Under the pieces are notes generated by a model. That model ran no database searches and was not told the DNA's origin. It saw nothing but the letters and a program-made list of their open reading frames with translations. From Prevotellaceae bacterium UBA711 (GTDB taxonomy: Bacteria > Bacteroidota > Bacteroidia > Bacteroidales > Bacteroidaceae), in the NCBI GenBank assembly GCA_002297545.1, contig DBLZ01000004.1:1-28553 (forward strand): a DNA stretch of 28,553 nt, written 5' to 3'. Shown here one piece after another: positions 17,301-25,091 of the stretch (position 1 is its first letter; each line of letters opens with the position of its first letter). The position numbers and the translations under genes were made by a program.

Positions 17301-17488
17301 TGACAATCATGTCCACGGCCTTGGGATTCATTCCCTTCATGTTCGACGCCAAAATGGATTCGTTCTGGATGGCATTGTCCGTGGGCACCATCTGCGGATT
17401 GTTCTTCTCAATCGTGGGCATATTCGTCTATCTACCGGTGATGCTCGGAGTCGTCAGGAAACAACAAACAGTCAGGCAGCAGCAGTGA
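14339..17488 (+). CDS. RND efflux permease 2, divergent
   Basis: A 1049-residue RND permease, clearly related in layout to the first one (two sets of TM segments and two large periplasmic loops) but of a different subtype. TM4 reads GLVIDNILIMADHLL (Asp400, Asn401); TM10 reads SGLTCNSIIYMLNDY, with Asn951 at the AcrB Lys position. The porter start shows SVSFSMHGQSPRVIESNVTAQIEAMLCRISGITDIRST, as in RND proteins generally. It has no adaptor of its own, so it must share the adaptor and channel encoded upstream, either as an alternative permease or as a mixed trimer as known for MdtB/MdtC. Membership of the operon follows from the 8-base gap to the TolC-like gene. Confidence 0.85.
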   Translation: MKLPKRLSFPVLIYFIALSLVGLCLVPWLSIKLVPSRTTSQLSVSFSMHGQSPRVIESNVTAQIEAMLCRISGITDIRSTTGNGSGRVTISLDKKANMDAIRFEVSTAIRQLWPSLPEGVSYPNISVGYSDSRATSPLITYVLNGPGTPYSILQYADTHIRPQLTRIEGISTVSISGATAMEWQLEYDKDALVKYGITPNDISGAISARLGNRFVGMTTQADTMYCAVYVKPSLGNGADLSDIPVKRIEGKMVRVGELAKITHQEQKARSHHRINGQNTIHMSIYANEQANQIKLSRQIRNSVENLTKTFPKGYELQLISDSSESIKKEITDVVVRSATALLILLLFVFLIHRDLKYLTVIMLSVGANIAVSFIFYYWLGIEIQIYSIAGITISLGLVIDNILIMADHLLHRNRMNIFMAILASTLTTIASLAVVFFLDEKTQLNLWDFARVLIINLSVSLMVALLLVPALLYNAHLTIKKKPMSVRRKRHVVRFNRFYGRLITFLCLHKKLCYAVLLLSFGIPSFLIPSSIKGKDTLATAYSTVMSSDACKVVRSYLDPAIGGSLRLFLQRSSSGHKGIERDIPTLAIQATLPNGSTLEEMNNTVKKVERSIMQFSGVEQFETSIYSPQSAYIRVSFTPEGIASGVPRKMRDAVVAQVVRIGNATWSVRGVDRGFDNNVTMNGRNNAIKLSGYNYDELMYYATWISKRLNEHPRIQRLLIVPMSYSSARDYEEYIFETSPEQLAVNDLNISNLSQAVQGMLPQSANAGTLISKENGNEPINLRPASLQTTEVWNVKNNLQQTGTKTFRIGDAANVARRQIPRDIEKSNQQYLLYIAYDFVGNGALNHAVVSKVVEECSKYLPMGYKIENVEYYSYDQPKKHTEFWVIVLIVLIIYIICCVLYNSFTMPLLVIAIIPISYIGIFLSFTAFKIPLNQGGFAAFILLSGLTCNSIIYMLNDYISLRDEHKADSLRTYIKAFNGKIIPIFLTIMSTALGFIPFMFDAKMDSFWMALSVGTICGLFFSIVGIFVYLPVMLGVVRKQQTVRQQQ

Positions 17489-17555
17489 CATACATCCCCC
17501 ATATTCATTAGGGCACACGCCCCGAGGAGGGTAGAAACATTCTCCCCCACCCTTC

Positions 17556-17594
17556 ATATTGCCCGGACGCCCATCCCAGCCGTCCGGGCAATAT
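17556..17594 (+). terminator. Perfect 14-bp hairpin between RND operon and purL
   Basis: ATATTGCCCGGACG (17556-17569) and CGTCCGGGCAATAT (17581-17594) are perfect complements around an 11-nt loop. No T run follows on either strand, so it is a strong structure but not a textbook terminator. It most likely ends the RND transcript, about 70 bases after that operon's last stop codon. Confidence 0.6.
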
Positions 17595-17689
17595 CAGTCT
17601 GTCCGCCCGGCATCGGGTTTCATGCCCTATTGCCCAAGACAACCCAGGAATGGCAGCAAAGGCGTGTCGGCCAAAAACCGGCCCGATTG

Positions 17690-17721
17690 CTTGCCCTATT
17701 GGCTATTTTTCCGTAACTTTA
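17690..17721 (+). promoter_or_regulatory. Probable purL promoter
   Basis: CTTG (17690-17693), a 20-base spacer, and TAACTTTA (17714-17721) match the Bacteroidetes -33/-7 pattern with one mismatch at the last base of the -7 box. Transcription would start around 17728, leaving a leader of about 23 bases before the purL ATG at 17751. Confidence 0.5.
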
Positions 17722-17750
17722 CACCGCGAATAATACAAGAACTTACAGAT

Positions 17751-20700
17751 ATGGCAATTACCTTCTTCAAAACACCACAGCAGAGCATCATTGCTACGAG
17801 CAGTGCCGAGACGCTGAGCCCGGCTGAGATTGAAAAATTGTGCTGGCTGTATGGCGAGGCCACCGTGCTGGACGCCGACAGCCTGGAGGGATGTTTCATT
17901 GGCCCGCGCCGCGAGATGATCACCCCTTGGAGCACCAATGCTGTGGAGATAACCCAGAACATGGACATCCACGGCATAGAGCGCATAGAGGAGTATTTCC
18001 CCGTGGCCGACGAGAACGCCGAGTTCGACCCCATGCTGCAGCGCATGTACAAGGACGGCCTGGACCAGAACATCTTCAGCGTGGACATCAAGCCCCAGCC
18101 CATCCTGGAGATAACAGACCTGGACACCTACAACGAGCAGGAGGGCCTGGCACTGAGCGCCGAGGAGATAGAGTACCTGCACCGTGTGGAGGGGCAGCTG
18201 GGTCGCCACCTGACAGACTCCGAGGTATTCGGTTTTGCGCAGATCAACAGCGAGCACTGCCGTCACAAGATATTCGGCGGTACCTTCATCATCGACGGCG
18301 AGGAGAAACAGAGCAGCCTGTTCCAGATGATCAAGAAGACCACGCAGGAGAACCCCAACCATATACTGTCGGCCTACAAGGACAACGTGGCCTTCAGCCG
18401 CGGCCCACAGGTGGAGCTGTTCGCACCGGCCAACCATGCAGAACCGGACTTCTACCGGGTTAAGGAGGTGGACAGCGTTATCTCGCTTAAAGCCGAGACG
18501 CACAACTTCCCCACCACCGTGGAGCCTTTCAACGGAGCCTCCACCGGCAGTGGCGGCGAAATACGCGACCGTATGGGCGGTGGCGTAGGCTCCATGCCAA
18601 TAGCAGGCACAGCGGTGTACATGACCTCCTACCCCCGTCTGCAGGACGACGATCTGAGCGCACAGTACGACGGCAGTACCCGCGAATGGGAGAAACTCCT
18701 GCCCGTGAGAGAATGGCTCTACCAGACACCCGAGCAGATACTGATCAAGGCATCCAACGGTGCCAGCGACTTCGGCAACAAGTTCGGCCAGCCCCTGATC
18801 TGCGGCTCCGTACTGACGTTCGAGCACCAGGAGCAGGGTAGCCGGGAGCGCTATGCCTACGACAAGGTTATCATGCTGGCAGGCGGTGTGGGCTACGGTA
18901 CACGCCGCGACTGCCTGAAAGGCGAGCCTCAGCCCGGCAACAAGGTGGTGGTGATGGGTGGTGAGAACTACCGTATCGGTCTGGGCGGCGGTAGCGTCAG
19001 TTCCGTGGAGACAGGCCGATACAGCAGCGGAATAGAGCTTAACGCCGTGCAACGTGCCAACCCCGAGATGCAGAAGCGCACCTACAACGTGGTGCGTGCC
19101 CTCTGCGAGGAAGACACCAACCCCATCGTAAGCATTCACGACCATGGATCCGCAGGACACGTCAACTGCCTGAGCGAACTTGTGGAAGAATGCGGTGGCC
19201 TGATACACATGGACAAGTTGCCCATCGGCGACAAGACCCTGTCGGCAAAAGAAATTATCGCCAACGAGAGCCAAGAGCGCATGGGACTGCTGATAGACGA
19301 GAAGGCCATTGAACACGTGCGTAGGATAGCCGAACGTGAACGTGCCCCGATGTACACCGTGGGCGAGACCACCGGCGACCATCGTTTCACCTTTGAACAG
19401 GCCGATGGCGTCCGCCCGTTCGACCTGGCCGTAGAGCAGATGTTCGGTTCCTCCCCCAAGACCGTGATGGTGGACAAGACCGTGGAGCGCACCTACAGCA
19501 ACAAGCAGGACATCGACCCCGCAAAAATAGAGACCTACCTGCAAAACCTTCTGCCACTGGAGGCCGTGGCCTGTAAGGACTGGCTGACGAACAAGGTGGA
19601 CCGCTGCGTCAGCGGCCGCGTGGCACGCCAGCAGTGTCAGGGCGAACTTCAGTTGCCCTTAAGCGACTGCGGTGCCGTAGCCTTGGACTACCGAGGACAG
19701 AAGGGCATAGCCACCGCCCTGGGACACGCTCCTCAGGCTGCCTTGGCAAACCCGGCGGCAGGCAGCGTGCTGTCCGTGGCCGAGGCACTGACCAATCTGG
19801 TGTGGGCGCCACTGGCTGTGGACGAGGACAAGGATGCCACTGCAATGGACAGCATCAGCCTCAGTGCCAACTGGATGTGGCCGTGCCGTGCCCAGGAAGG
19901 CGAGGACGCACGTCTCTACACGGCAGTAAAGGCCCTTAGCGACTTCTGTTGCGCCCTGCAGATCAATGTACCCACGGGCAAGGACTCGCTGAGCATGACT
20001 CAGAAATACCCCAACGGCGACAAGGTTGTCAGCCCGGGCACCGTAATCGTGAGCGCAGGCGGCGAAGTGAGCGACATCCGCAAGATAGTGTCTCCCGTAC
20101 TGAAGCAGGTGAACGGCAAGTGGAGCGGCAGCCGCCTGTACCACATCGACTTCAGTTTCGATGCACTCAGGCTTGGTGGCAGCACCTTCAACCAGAGTTG
20201 TGGTCTGGTGGGCAGCGATGTGCCCACGGTGAAGGACCCCGAATACTTCCGCGACGCCTTCCTGGCTGTGCAGCAACTGGTGAGCGAGGGGCTCATCCTG
20301 GCCGGACACGACATCAGCGCAGGCGGCATGGCCACCTGTCTGCTGGAAATGTGCTTCGCCAACACCACAGGCGGCCTGAAGCTCGATCTGAGCAAGTTCA
20401 AGGGCGAAGACACAGACCCGGACGCACTGGTGAAGATCCTCTTTGCAGAGAACCCCGGCGTGGTGATACAGGTGAGCGACGAGAACGGCAGCCGCGTTAA
20501 GAAGATCCTGGAGGATGCCGGAGTGGGCTATATAAAGATAGGTGAAGTATGCAACGAGCGCACCATGGACCTTGGTTGCGGCATAGCGCTGGACATCGAC
20601 CGCTACCGCGACCTGTGGTACCGCACCTCCTATCTGCTGGACCGCAAGCAGAGTTTCAACGGCAAGGCAGCCGAACGCTTCCGCAACTACAAGAACATGC

Positions 20701-21596
20701 CCGTGCAGCCCGTCTTCGGCAAGACGTTCTCCGGTAAGTTGAGCCAATACGGCGCCAACCCAGACCGCCGCGAGAAAAGCGGCATACGGGCTGCCGTAAT
20801 CCGCGAGAAGGGCACCAACAGCGAACGCGAGATGGCATACTCCTTCTGGCTGGCCGGCTTCGACGTGAAGGATGTGACAATGACCGATCTCATCACAGGC
20901 CGCGAGACACTGGAAGACGTGAACGTGATAGCCTTCTGCGGCGGCTTCTCCAATAGCGATGTGCTGGGCAGTGCCAAGGGGTGGGCAGGTGCATTCCTCT
21001 ACAACCCCAAGGCCAAGGAAGCGCTGGAGAAATTCTATGCACGCGAGGACACTCTCAGTCTGGGCGTCTGCAACGGTTGTCAGCTGATGATAGAGCTTGG
21101 GCTTGTGAACAAATCTGCTGAGCTCCCCACAGGCGAAAACCTGCTGGACAGCAAGCGTCTGAGCCGCTACCGTCATGAGACGGCACAGATGTTGCACAAC
21201 GACAGCCACAAGTTCGAAAGCACGTTCGTGGCGCTCACCATCCCCGAGAACAACAGCGTGATGTTCGGTTCACTGGGCGGATACAAAATTGGCACATGGG
21301 TGGCACATGGCGAAGGCAAGTTCCACCTGCCCCAGGCCGAAAGCGAGTACAACGTGGTGGCCAAGTTCGCCTACTCCGGCTATCCCGGCAACCCCAACGG
21401 TTCGGACTACAACGTGGCAGCCCTCTGCAGCGGCGACGGCCGTCACCTGGCCATCATGCCCCACCCCGAACGCACCATCTTCCCCTGGCAGTGCGGCTAC
21501 TATCCAGAGGAACGTCGTTGCACAGACCAGTGCACCCCGTGGCTGGAGGCCTTCGTGAACGCTCGCAAGTGGGTGGAGGCCAAGAAGAACAAGTAA
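17751..21596 (+). CDS. purL: Phosphoribosylformylglycinamidine synthase (large, single-chain PurL)
   Basis: Catalyses step four of purine synthesis: FGAR + glutamine + ATP to FGAM. The ATG at 17751 gives 1281 residues, the size of the single-chain enzyme. Seen in order: N-terminal PurS-like part; linker with DSEVFGFAQINSEHCRHKIFGG; first synthetase half with AETHNFPTTVEPFNGASTGSGGEIRDR; second half with NVPTGKDSLSM and GHDISAGGMATCLLEM; and a C-terminal glutaminase domain with nucleophile Cys1107 in GVCNGCQ plus His1238 and Glu1240 in HPER. All catalytic parts are intact. An upstream in-frame ATG at 17559 lies within the terminator-like hairpin and gives an unrelated N-terminal extension, so it is rejected. 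It is transcribed alone, between two hairpins, and is a normal housekeeping gene. Confidence 0.97.
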   Translation: MAITFFKTPQQSIIATSSAETLSPAEIEKLCWLYGEATVLDADSLEGCFIGPRREMITPWSTNAVEITQNMDIHGIERIEEYFPVADENAEFDPMLQRMYKDGLDQNIFSVDIKPQPILEITDLDTYNEQEGLALSAEEIEYLHRVEGQLGRHLTDSEVFGFAQINSEHCRHKIFGGTFIIDGEEKQSSLFQMIKKTTQENPNHILSAYKDNVAFSRGPQVELFAPANHAEPDFYRVKEVDSVISLKAETHNFPTTVEPFNGASTGSGGEIRDRMGGGVGSMPIAGTAVYMTSYPRLQDDDLSAQYDGSTREWEKLLPVREWLYQTPEQILIKASNGASDFGNKFGQPLICGSVLTFEHQEQGSRERYAYDKVIMLAGGVGYGTRRDCLKGEPQPGNKVVVMGGENYRIGLGGGSVSSVETGRYSSGIELNAVQRANPEMQKRTYNVVRALCEEDTNPIVSIHDHGSAGHVNCLSELVEECGGLIHMDKLPIGDKTLSAKEIIANESQERMGLLIDEKAIEHVRRIAERERAPMYTVGETTGDHRFTFEQADGVRPFDLAVEQMFGSSPKTVMVDKTVERTYSNKQDIDPAKIETYLQNLLPLEAVACKDWLTNKVDRCVSGRVARQQCQGELQLPLSDCGAVALDYRGQKGIATALGHAPQAALANPAAGSVLSVAEALTNLVWAPLAVDEDKDATAMDSISLSANWMWPCRAQEGEDARLYTAVKALSDFCCALQINVPTGKDSLSMTQKYPNGDKVVSPGTVIVSAGGEVSDIRKIVSPVLKQVNGKWSGSRLYHIDFSFDALRLGGSTFNQSCGLVGSDVPTVKDPEYFRDAFLAVQQLVSEGLILAGHDISAGGMATCLLEMCFANTTGGLKLDLSKFKGEDTDPDALVKILFAENPGVVIQVSDENGSRVKKILEDAGVGYIKIGEVCNERTMDLGCGIALDIDRYRDLWYRTSYLLDRKQSFNGKAAERFRNYKNMPVQPVFGKTFSGKLSQYGANPDRREKSGIRAAVIREKGTNSEREMAYSFWLAGFDVKDVTMTDLITGRETLEDVNVIAFCGGFSNSDVLGSAKGWAGAFLYNPKAKEALEKFYAREDTLSLGVCNGCQLMIELGLVNKSAELPTGENLLDSKRLSRYRHETAQMLHNDSHKFESTFVALTIPENNSVMFGSLGGYKIGTWVAHGEGKFHLPQAESEYNVVAKFAYSGYPGNPNGSDYNVAALCSGDGRHLAIMPHPERTIFPWQCGYYPEERRCTDQCTPWLEAFVNARKWVEAKKNK

Positions 21597-21613
21597 ACAA
21601 GGACATAAGACAA

Positions 21614-21659
21614 GCCCTCCTGGGACCTGTAAACAGACTGCACAGGAACTCAGGAGGGC
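21614..21659 (+). terminator. Hairpin after purL
   Basis: GCCCTCCTG (21614-21622) pairs with CAGGAGGGC (21651-21659), and an inner CCTGT (21626-21630) pairs with ACAGG (21642-21646), making a long interrupted stem starting 17 bases after the purL stop. No long T run follows. It probably ends purL transcription or stabilises the message end. Confidence 0.6.
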
Positions 21660-21689
21660 ACTCTTGAACACCAATCTGCACGACGACAG

Positions 21690-22214
21690 ATGTTTGAACT
21701 ATTCATTACCTTTGCCAAGATAGGTCTCTTCACCATCGGTGGCGGCTACGCCATGATACCGCTGATAAAGCAGACAGTGGTGGAAGAGAAGCATTGGACC
21801 GAGGAGGAGGAACTGATGGACCTGATAGCCGTGGCACAATCCTGCCCGGGCGTGTTTGCGGTGAACATCAGCATATTCATCGGGTACAAGATGCGACGTA
21901 CGCCGGGCGCACTGATATGCGCAATGGGTGCCGCCCTACCCTCTTTCGTCATCATACTGCTCATAGCCCTGTTCTTCTACCGCTTCCGTGAAAACGCTAT
22001 GGTGGAGCGTGCTTTCCTGGGCATACGCCCGGCGGTGGTGGCACTGATAGCCGTCCCCGTGTTCAAGATGGCACGCACGGCCAAGATTGGATGGCACAAC
22101 GTATGGATTCCTGTGCTGGCAGCCCTGGCCATATGGATGCTGGGCGTCAACCCCGTGTACGTCATACTGGTAGCCGCCCTGGGAGGATATACGTACGGAC
22201 AATTGTTGCATTAA
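21690..22214 (+). CDS. chrA: Chromate transporter family protein, first half-size subunit
   Basis: A 174-residue membrane protein of the CHR family (PF02417). The family pattern is visible: FAKIGLFTIGGGYAMIPLI near the start, LIAVAQSCPGVFAVNISIFIGYK, then LPSFVIILLIALFF and GIRPAVVALI. It is half the length of a classical ChrA (about 400 residues) and is followed 15 bases later by a second half-size homologue, so the two presumably form a heterodimer, as known for short-chain CHR pairs. The family exports or exchanges chromate in characterised members; the substrate in anaerobic gut-type bacteria is unclear, so the gene symbol is a family label only. Confidence 0.88.
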   Translation: MFELFITFAKIGLFTIGGGYAMIPLIKQTVVEEKHWTEEEELMDLIAVAQSCPGVFAVNISIFIGYKMRRTPGALICAMGAALPSFVIILLIALFFYRFRENAMVERAFLGIRPAVVALIAVPVFKMARTAKIGWHNVWIPVLAALAIWMLGVNPVYVILVAALGGYTYGQLLH

Positions 22215-22229
22215 CGAAACACACAAAAG

Positions 22230-22802
22230 ATGATATTCTTCTTTCTCTTCGTCACATTCTTTCAGATAGGCTTGCTGGGGTTCGGAGGCGGATACTCCAT
22301 GCTCTCCATGATACAGGCCGAGGTGGTGACGCGCCACGGATGGATGACCACAGGCGAGTTTACGGACATGGTGGCACTGAGTCAGATGACCCCGGGCCCC
22401 ATAGGTATCAACTCGGCAACATACGTAGGATACACCTCAGTGGTGAATGCCGGCTACCCTGCATGGGCAGGTGTGCTGGGTTCGCTGATGGCCACGTGCG
22501 CCCTGGTGCTGCCCAGCCTGGTGCTGATGATAATAATAAGCAAGTTCCTGCTTCGCTACAAATCACATCCCGTGGTGGAGAGCATCTTCATGGGCGTGCG
22601 TCCTGCAGTAGTGGGGCTGATAGCCGCTGCTGTGCTCATCCTATGCACGCCGGAGAACTTTGGCAGTCCGGACAGCGACCCCTGGAGGTTCTGGTTAAGC
22701 CTGATGCTGTTCGGCTTCGCCTTCGTAGGCCAACAGGTCTACAAGATGAACCCCATAAAGCTCATCTGCCTGTGTGGTGTGGCCGGATTGATACTTTTTT
22801 GA
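22230..22802 (+). CDS. chrA: Chromate transporter family protein, second half-size subunit
   Basis: A 190-residue CHR family membrane protein (PF02417) and partner of the gene just upstream. Motifs: FFQIGLLGFGGGYSMLSMIQ, FTDMVALSQMTPGPIGINSATYVGY (the P-G-P-I-G signature of the other half), LVLPSLVLMIIISKFL and GVRPAVVGLIAAAV. The two proteins match the two internal halves of full-length ChrA. Both are intact and their reading frames are separate with a clear start each, so this is a natural two-gene form and not a broken gene. Its stop codon lies about 20 bases before the tRNA promoter. Substrate is not known. Confidence 0.88.
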   Translation: MIFFFLFVTFFQIGLLGFGGGYSMLSMIQAEVVTRHGWMTTGEFTDMVALSQMTPGPIGINSATYVGYTSVVNAGYPAWAGVLGSLMATCALVLPSLVLMIIISKFLLRYKSHPVVESIFMGVRPAVVGLIAAAVLILCTPENFGSPDSDPWRFWLSLMLFGFAFVGQQVYKMNPIKLICLCGVAGLILF

Positions 22803-22820
22803 GAAAATCTCGCCCTATTC

Positions 22821-22852
22821 CTTGCATATGCGGGAAAAAGGGCTTACCTTTG
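22821..22852 (+). promoter_or_regulatory. tRNA-Pro promoter, consensus Bacteroidetes type
   Basis: CTTG (22821-22824), 20-base spacer, then TACCTTTG (22845-22852), an exact match to TAnnTTTG. The predicted start near 22859 is about 24 bases before the mature tRNA. It is the clearest promoter in the window and shows which sigma factor type the genome uses. Confidence 0.75.
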
Positions 22853-22882
22853 TACTGTTTTAAGCGTTGAGCGAGAAACAAT

Positions 22883-22955
22883 CGGGGTGTAGCGCAGTTG
22901 GTAGCGCACCTGGTTTGGGACCAGGTGGTCGCCCGTTCGAGTCGGGTCACCCCGA
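22883..22955 (+). tRNA. tRNA-Pro (anticodon UGG)
   Basis: A full cloverleaf can be drawn: acceptor CGGGGTG/CACCCCG (7 perfect pairs), D arm GCGC..GCGC with AGTTGGTA loop, anticodon stem CCTGG/CCAGG with loop TTTGGGA (anticodon TGG), variable loop TGGTC, and T arm GCCCG-TTCGAGT-CGGGT. The discriminator is A and CCA is not encoded. A run of six T (22957-22962) directly after it can serve in termination. Confidence 0.97.
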
Positions 22956-23004
22956 CTTTTTTGTTTACAGATAGTATTGTACGTTTAACCTAACTACCAT
23001 GGAT

Positions 23005-24075
23005 ATGAAAAAGTACAATTTCAACGCAGGTCCTTCCAAGTTACCTCAAGAGGTAATGGAAGCAGTTTCCAAAGCATGTATCGAATTTGAAGGTAGCGGC
23101 CTCTCCCTGATGGAGATGAGCCATCGCGCCAAGAACTTCCAGCCCGTCTTGGACGAGGCTGTTGCTCTTTTTAAGGAGCTGCTCGATATTCCCGATGGCT
23201 ACAGCGTGCTGTTCCTGGGCGGAGGAGCCAGCTTGGAGTTCTGCATGGTGCCATATAACTTCCTTGAGCACAAGGCAGCCTACCTCAATACAGGAGTATG
23301 GGCAAAGAAAGCTTTGGCAGAGGCACGTCTCTTCGGCGAGTGCGTGGAAGTGGCCAGCAGCGCGGATGCCAACTATACATACATTCCAAAGGACTTCACC
23401 ATACCAAAGGATGCCGACTATTTCCACATAACGTCCAACAACACCATCTACGGCACGGAGATTCGCCGCGATCTGGACAGCCCCGTGCCCCTGATTGCAG
23501 ACATGAGTTCCGACATCTTCTCCCGTCCTGTGGACGTGAGCAAGTACGCCATGATATATGGCGGTGCACAGAAGAACCTGGCCATGGCGGGCGTGACATT
23601 CGTCATCGTCAAGGACGAGGCACTGGGCAAGGTATCGCGCCAGATACCCACCATGCTGGACTATCGTACACACATCAAGGGTGGTTCCATGTTCAACACT
23701 CCTCCAACAGTACCCATATATTGTGCACTGCAGACACTCCGCTGGATAAAGAAGAGCGGCGGTGTGGCCGAAATGGAGCGCAGGGCCAAAGAGAAAGCGG
23801 ATGCCCTGTATGGCGAGATAGACCGCAACAAGTTGTTCCATGCCACGGTGAACGACCCGGAGGACCGCAGCCGCATGAACGTATGCTTCGTGATGAACGA
23901 AGAGTACAAGGAACTGGAGGCTGACTTCCTGACATTTGCCACCGAGCGCGGTATGGTGGGCATAAAGGGACACCGCAGCGTGGGTGGCTTCCGTGCCAGC
24001 TTGTACAATGCCGTGGAGATAGAGGACGTGCGCGCACTCATAGCCTGCATGCAGGAGTTTGAGGCCTTGCACTAA
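23005..24075 (+). CDS. serC: Phosphoserine aminotransferase
   Basis: Converts 3-phosphohydroxypyruvate and glutamate to phosphoserine in serine synthesis (and can serve in pyridoxal phosphate synthesis). A class V aminotransferase of 356 residues: KYNFNAGPSKLP at the start, LFLGGGASLEF, NTGVWAKKA, SNNTIYGTE, ADMSSDIFSRP, and GGAQKNLAMAGVTFVIV with the pyridoxal phosphate Lys at 190. The end MVGIKGHRSVGGFRAS is also typical. I take the ATG at 23005 because homologues begin MKK.NFNAGPS; the ATG two codons earlier (22999) is equally possible. It is followed after 48 bases by serA and then by a DUF1015 gene, a likely operon. Confidence 0.95.
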   Translation: MKKYNFNAGPSKLPQEVMEAVSKACIEFEGSGLSLMEMSHRAKNFQPVLDEAVALFKELLDIPDGYSVLFLGGGASLEFCMVPYNFLEHKAAYLNTGVWAKKALAEARLFGECVEVASSADANYTYIPKDFTIPKDADYFHITSNNTIYGTEIRRDLDSPVPLIADMSSDIFSRPVDVSKYAMIYGGAQKNLAMAGVTFVIVKDEALGKVSRQIPTMLDYRTHIKGGSMFNTPPTVPIYCALQTLRWIKKSGGVAEMERRAKEKADALYGEIDRNKLFHATVNDPEDRSRMNVCFVMNEEYKELEADFLTFATERGMVGIKGHRSVGGFRASLYNAVEIEDVRALIACMQEFEALH

Positions 24076-24123
24076 TCATGTATTATATATTATAAGGTAT
24101 ACACACATTAACCGACGAGACTT

Positions 24124-25047
24124 ATGGCAAAGATACTGGTAGCCACGGAGAAGCCTTTCAGCAAGGTTGCCGTGGACGGGATAAGAAAAGTGACAGAAGA
24201 GGCCGGAATGGAACTGGCTCTGCTGGAGAAATACACGGAAAAGGCGGAGTTGTTGCAGGCCGTGGCCGATGCCGATGCACTGATAGTACGTTCGGACAAG
24301 GTGGATGCCGAGGTCATTGCCGCAGCTCCCAACCTGAAGATTGTGGTGCGCGCAGGTGCCGGATACGACAACCTCGACCTGGAGGCATGTACACGTGCCG
24401 GTGTGGTGGCCATGAATACCCCGGGACAGAATGCAAACAGCGTGGCCGAACTGGTATTCGGTCTCCTGGTGATGGCCGTACGCAACTTCTACGACGGCAC
24501 CAGCGGCACGGAACTGCTGGGCAAGCGCCTGGGCATCCTGGCCTTCGGCAACGTTGGCAGGAATGTGGCACGCATAGCCAAGGGCTTCGGCATGGAGGTG
24601 ATGGCTTACGATGCATTCTGCCCCGCAGAAGCCATAGAGAAGGCCGGCGTGAAGGCTGCCTCATGCCAGGATGAGCTCTTTGAACAGTGCGACGTGGTAT
24701 CATTACACATCCCGGCAACTGCCGAGACCCGCAACAGCATCAACGCCGCATTGGTGGGCAAGATGCACAAGGGTGGCATTCTGGTAAACACCGCACGCAA
24801 GGAGGTAATAGACGAGGCGTCACTGCTGCAACTGATGCAGGAACGCACCGACCTGAAATACATAGCCGACATCAAACCGGACATGCACGACGAATATGCC
24901 AAGGCCTTGGCCGGACGCTACTTCGCCACTCCCAAGAAGATGGGGGCACAGACGGCAGAGGCCAACGTGAATGCCGGCATAGCTGCAGCACACCAGATTG
25001 TGGGCTACCTGAAGGACGGCATCACGAAGTTCCAGCTAAATAAGTGA
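24124..25047 (+). CDS. serA: D-3-phosphoglycerate dehydrogenase, short form
   Basis: Oxidises 3-phosphoglycerate to phosphohydroxypyruvate, the first step of serine synthesis. It has 307 residues of the D-2-hydroxyacid dehydrogenase fold: substrate-domain VVRAGAGYDNLDLEAC, NAD-binding FGNVGRNVARIA (about 141-152), and VNTARKEVIDE with catalytic Arg225. It ends after the catalytic domains with no ACT domain, so serine feedback as in E. coli SerA is not expected. The usual catalytic His of T-P-H-x-G is replaced: the sequence reads ATPKKMGAQT (Lys271), and the usual V-F-x-x-E-P segment reads DIKPDMHDE. I believe this is the norm for the Bacteroidetes form, so the assignment stands, supported by the serC neighbour. 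Confidence 0.92.
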   Translation: MAKILVATEKPFSKVAVDGIRKVTEEAGMELALLEKYTEKAELLQAVADADALIVRSDKVDAEVIAAAPNLKIVVRAGAGYDNLDLEACTRAGVVAMNTPGQNANSVAELVFGLLVMAVRNFYDGTSGTELLGKRLGILAFGNVGRNVARIAKGFGMEVMAYDAFCPAEAIEKAGVKAASCQDELFEQCDVVSLHIPATAETRNSINAALVGKMHKGGILVNTARKEVIDEASLLQLMQERTDLKYIADIKPDMHDEYAKALAGRYFATPKKMGAQTAEANVNAGIAAAHQIVGYLKDGITKFQLNK

Positions 25048-25091
25048 ACACCCCCAAAACATAACGTCTAACCCTTATCATCTAATTCCAT

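Noticed and set aside
17559..17750. Upstream in-frame start extending PurL by 64 residues
   Set aside because: The extension is unlike PurL, overlaps the hairpin and the likely promoter, and homologues start near the ATG at 17751.
17703..19544. 613-codon open frame on the minus strand opposite purL, and another of 516 codons at 19659-21209
   Set aside because: They lie fully opposite a conserved enzyme gene, show no recognisable domain, and are explained by GC-biased third positions.
21690..22802. Two ChrA halves as a frameshifted single gene
   Set aside because: Each half has its own stop, start and complete family pattern with a 15-base gap; the two-gene form is a known natural arrangement.
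22999..23004. ATG two codons before the chosen serC start
   Set aside because: It cannot be excluded, but family N-termini align with the Met at 23005.
23041..24072. 343-codon open frame on the minus strand opposite serC
   Set aside because: It mirrors serC completely and has no domain or signal; it is a shadow frame.
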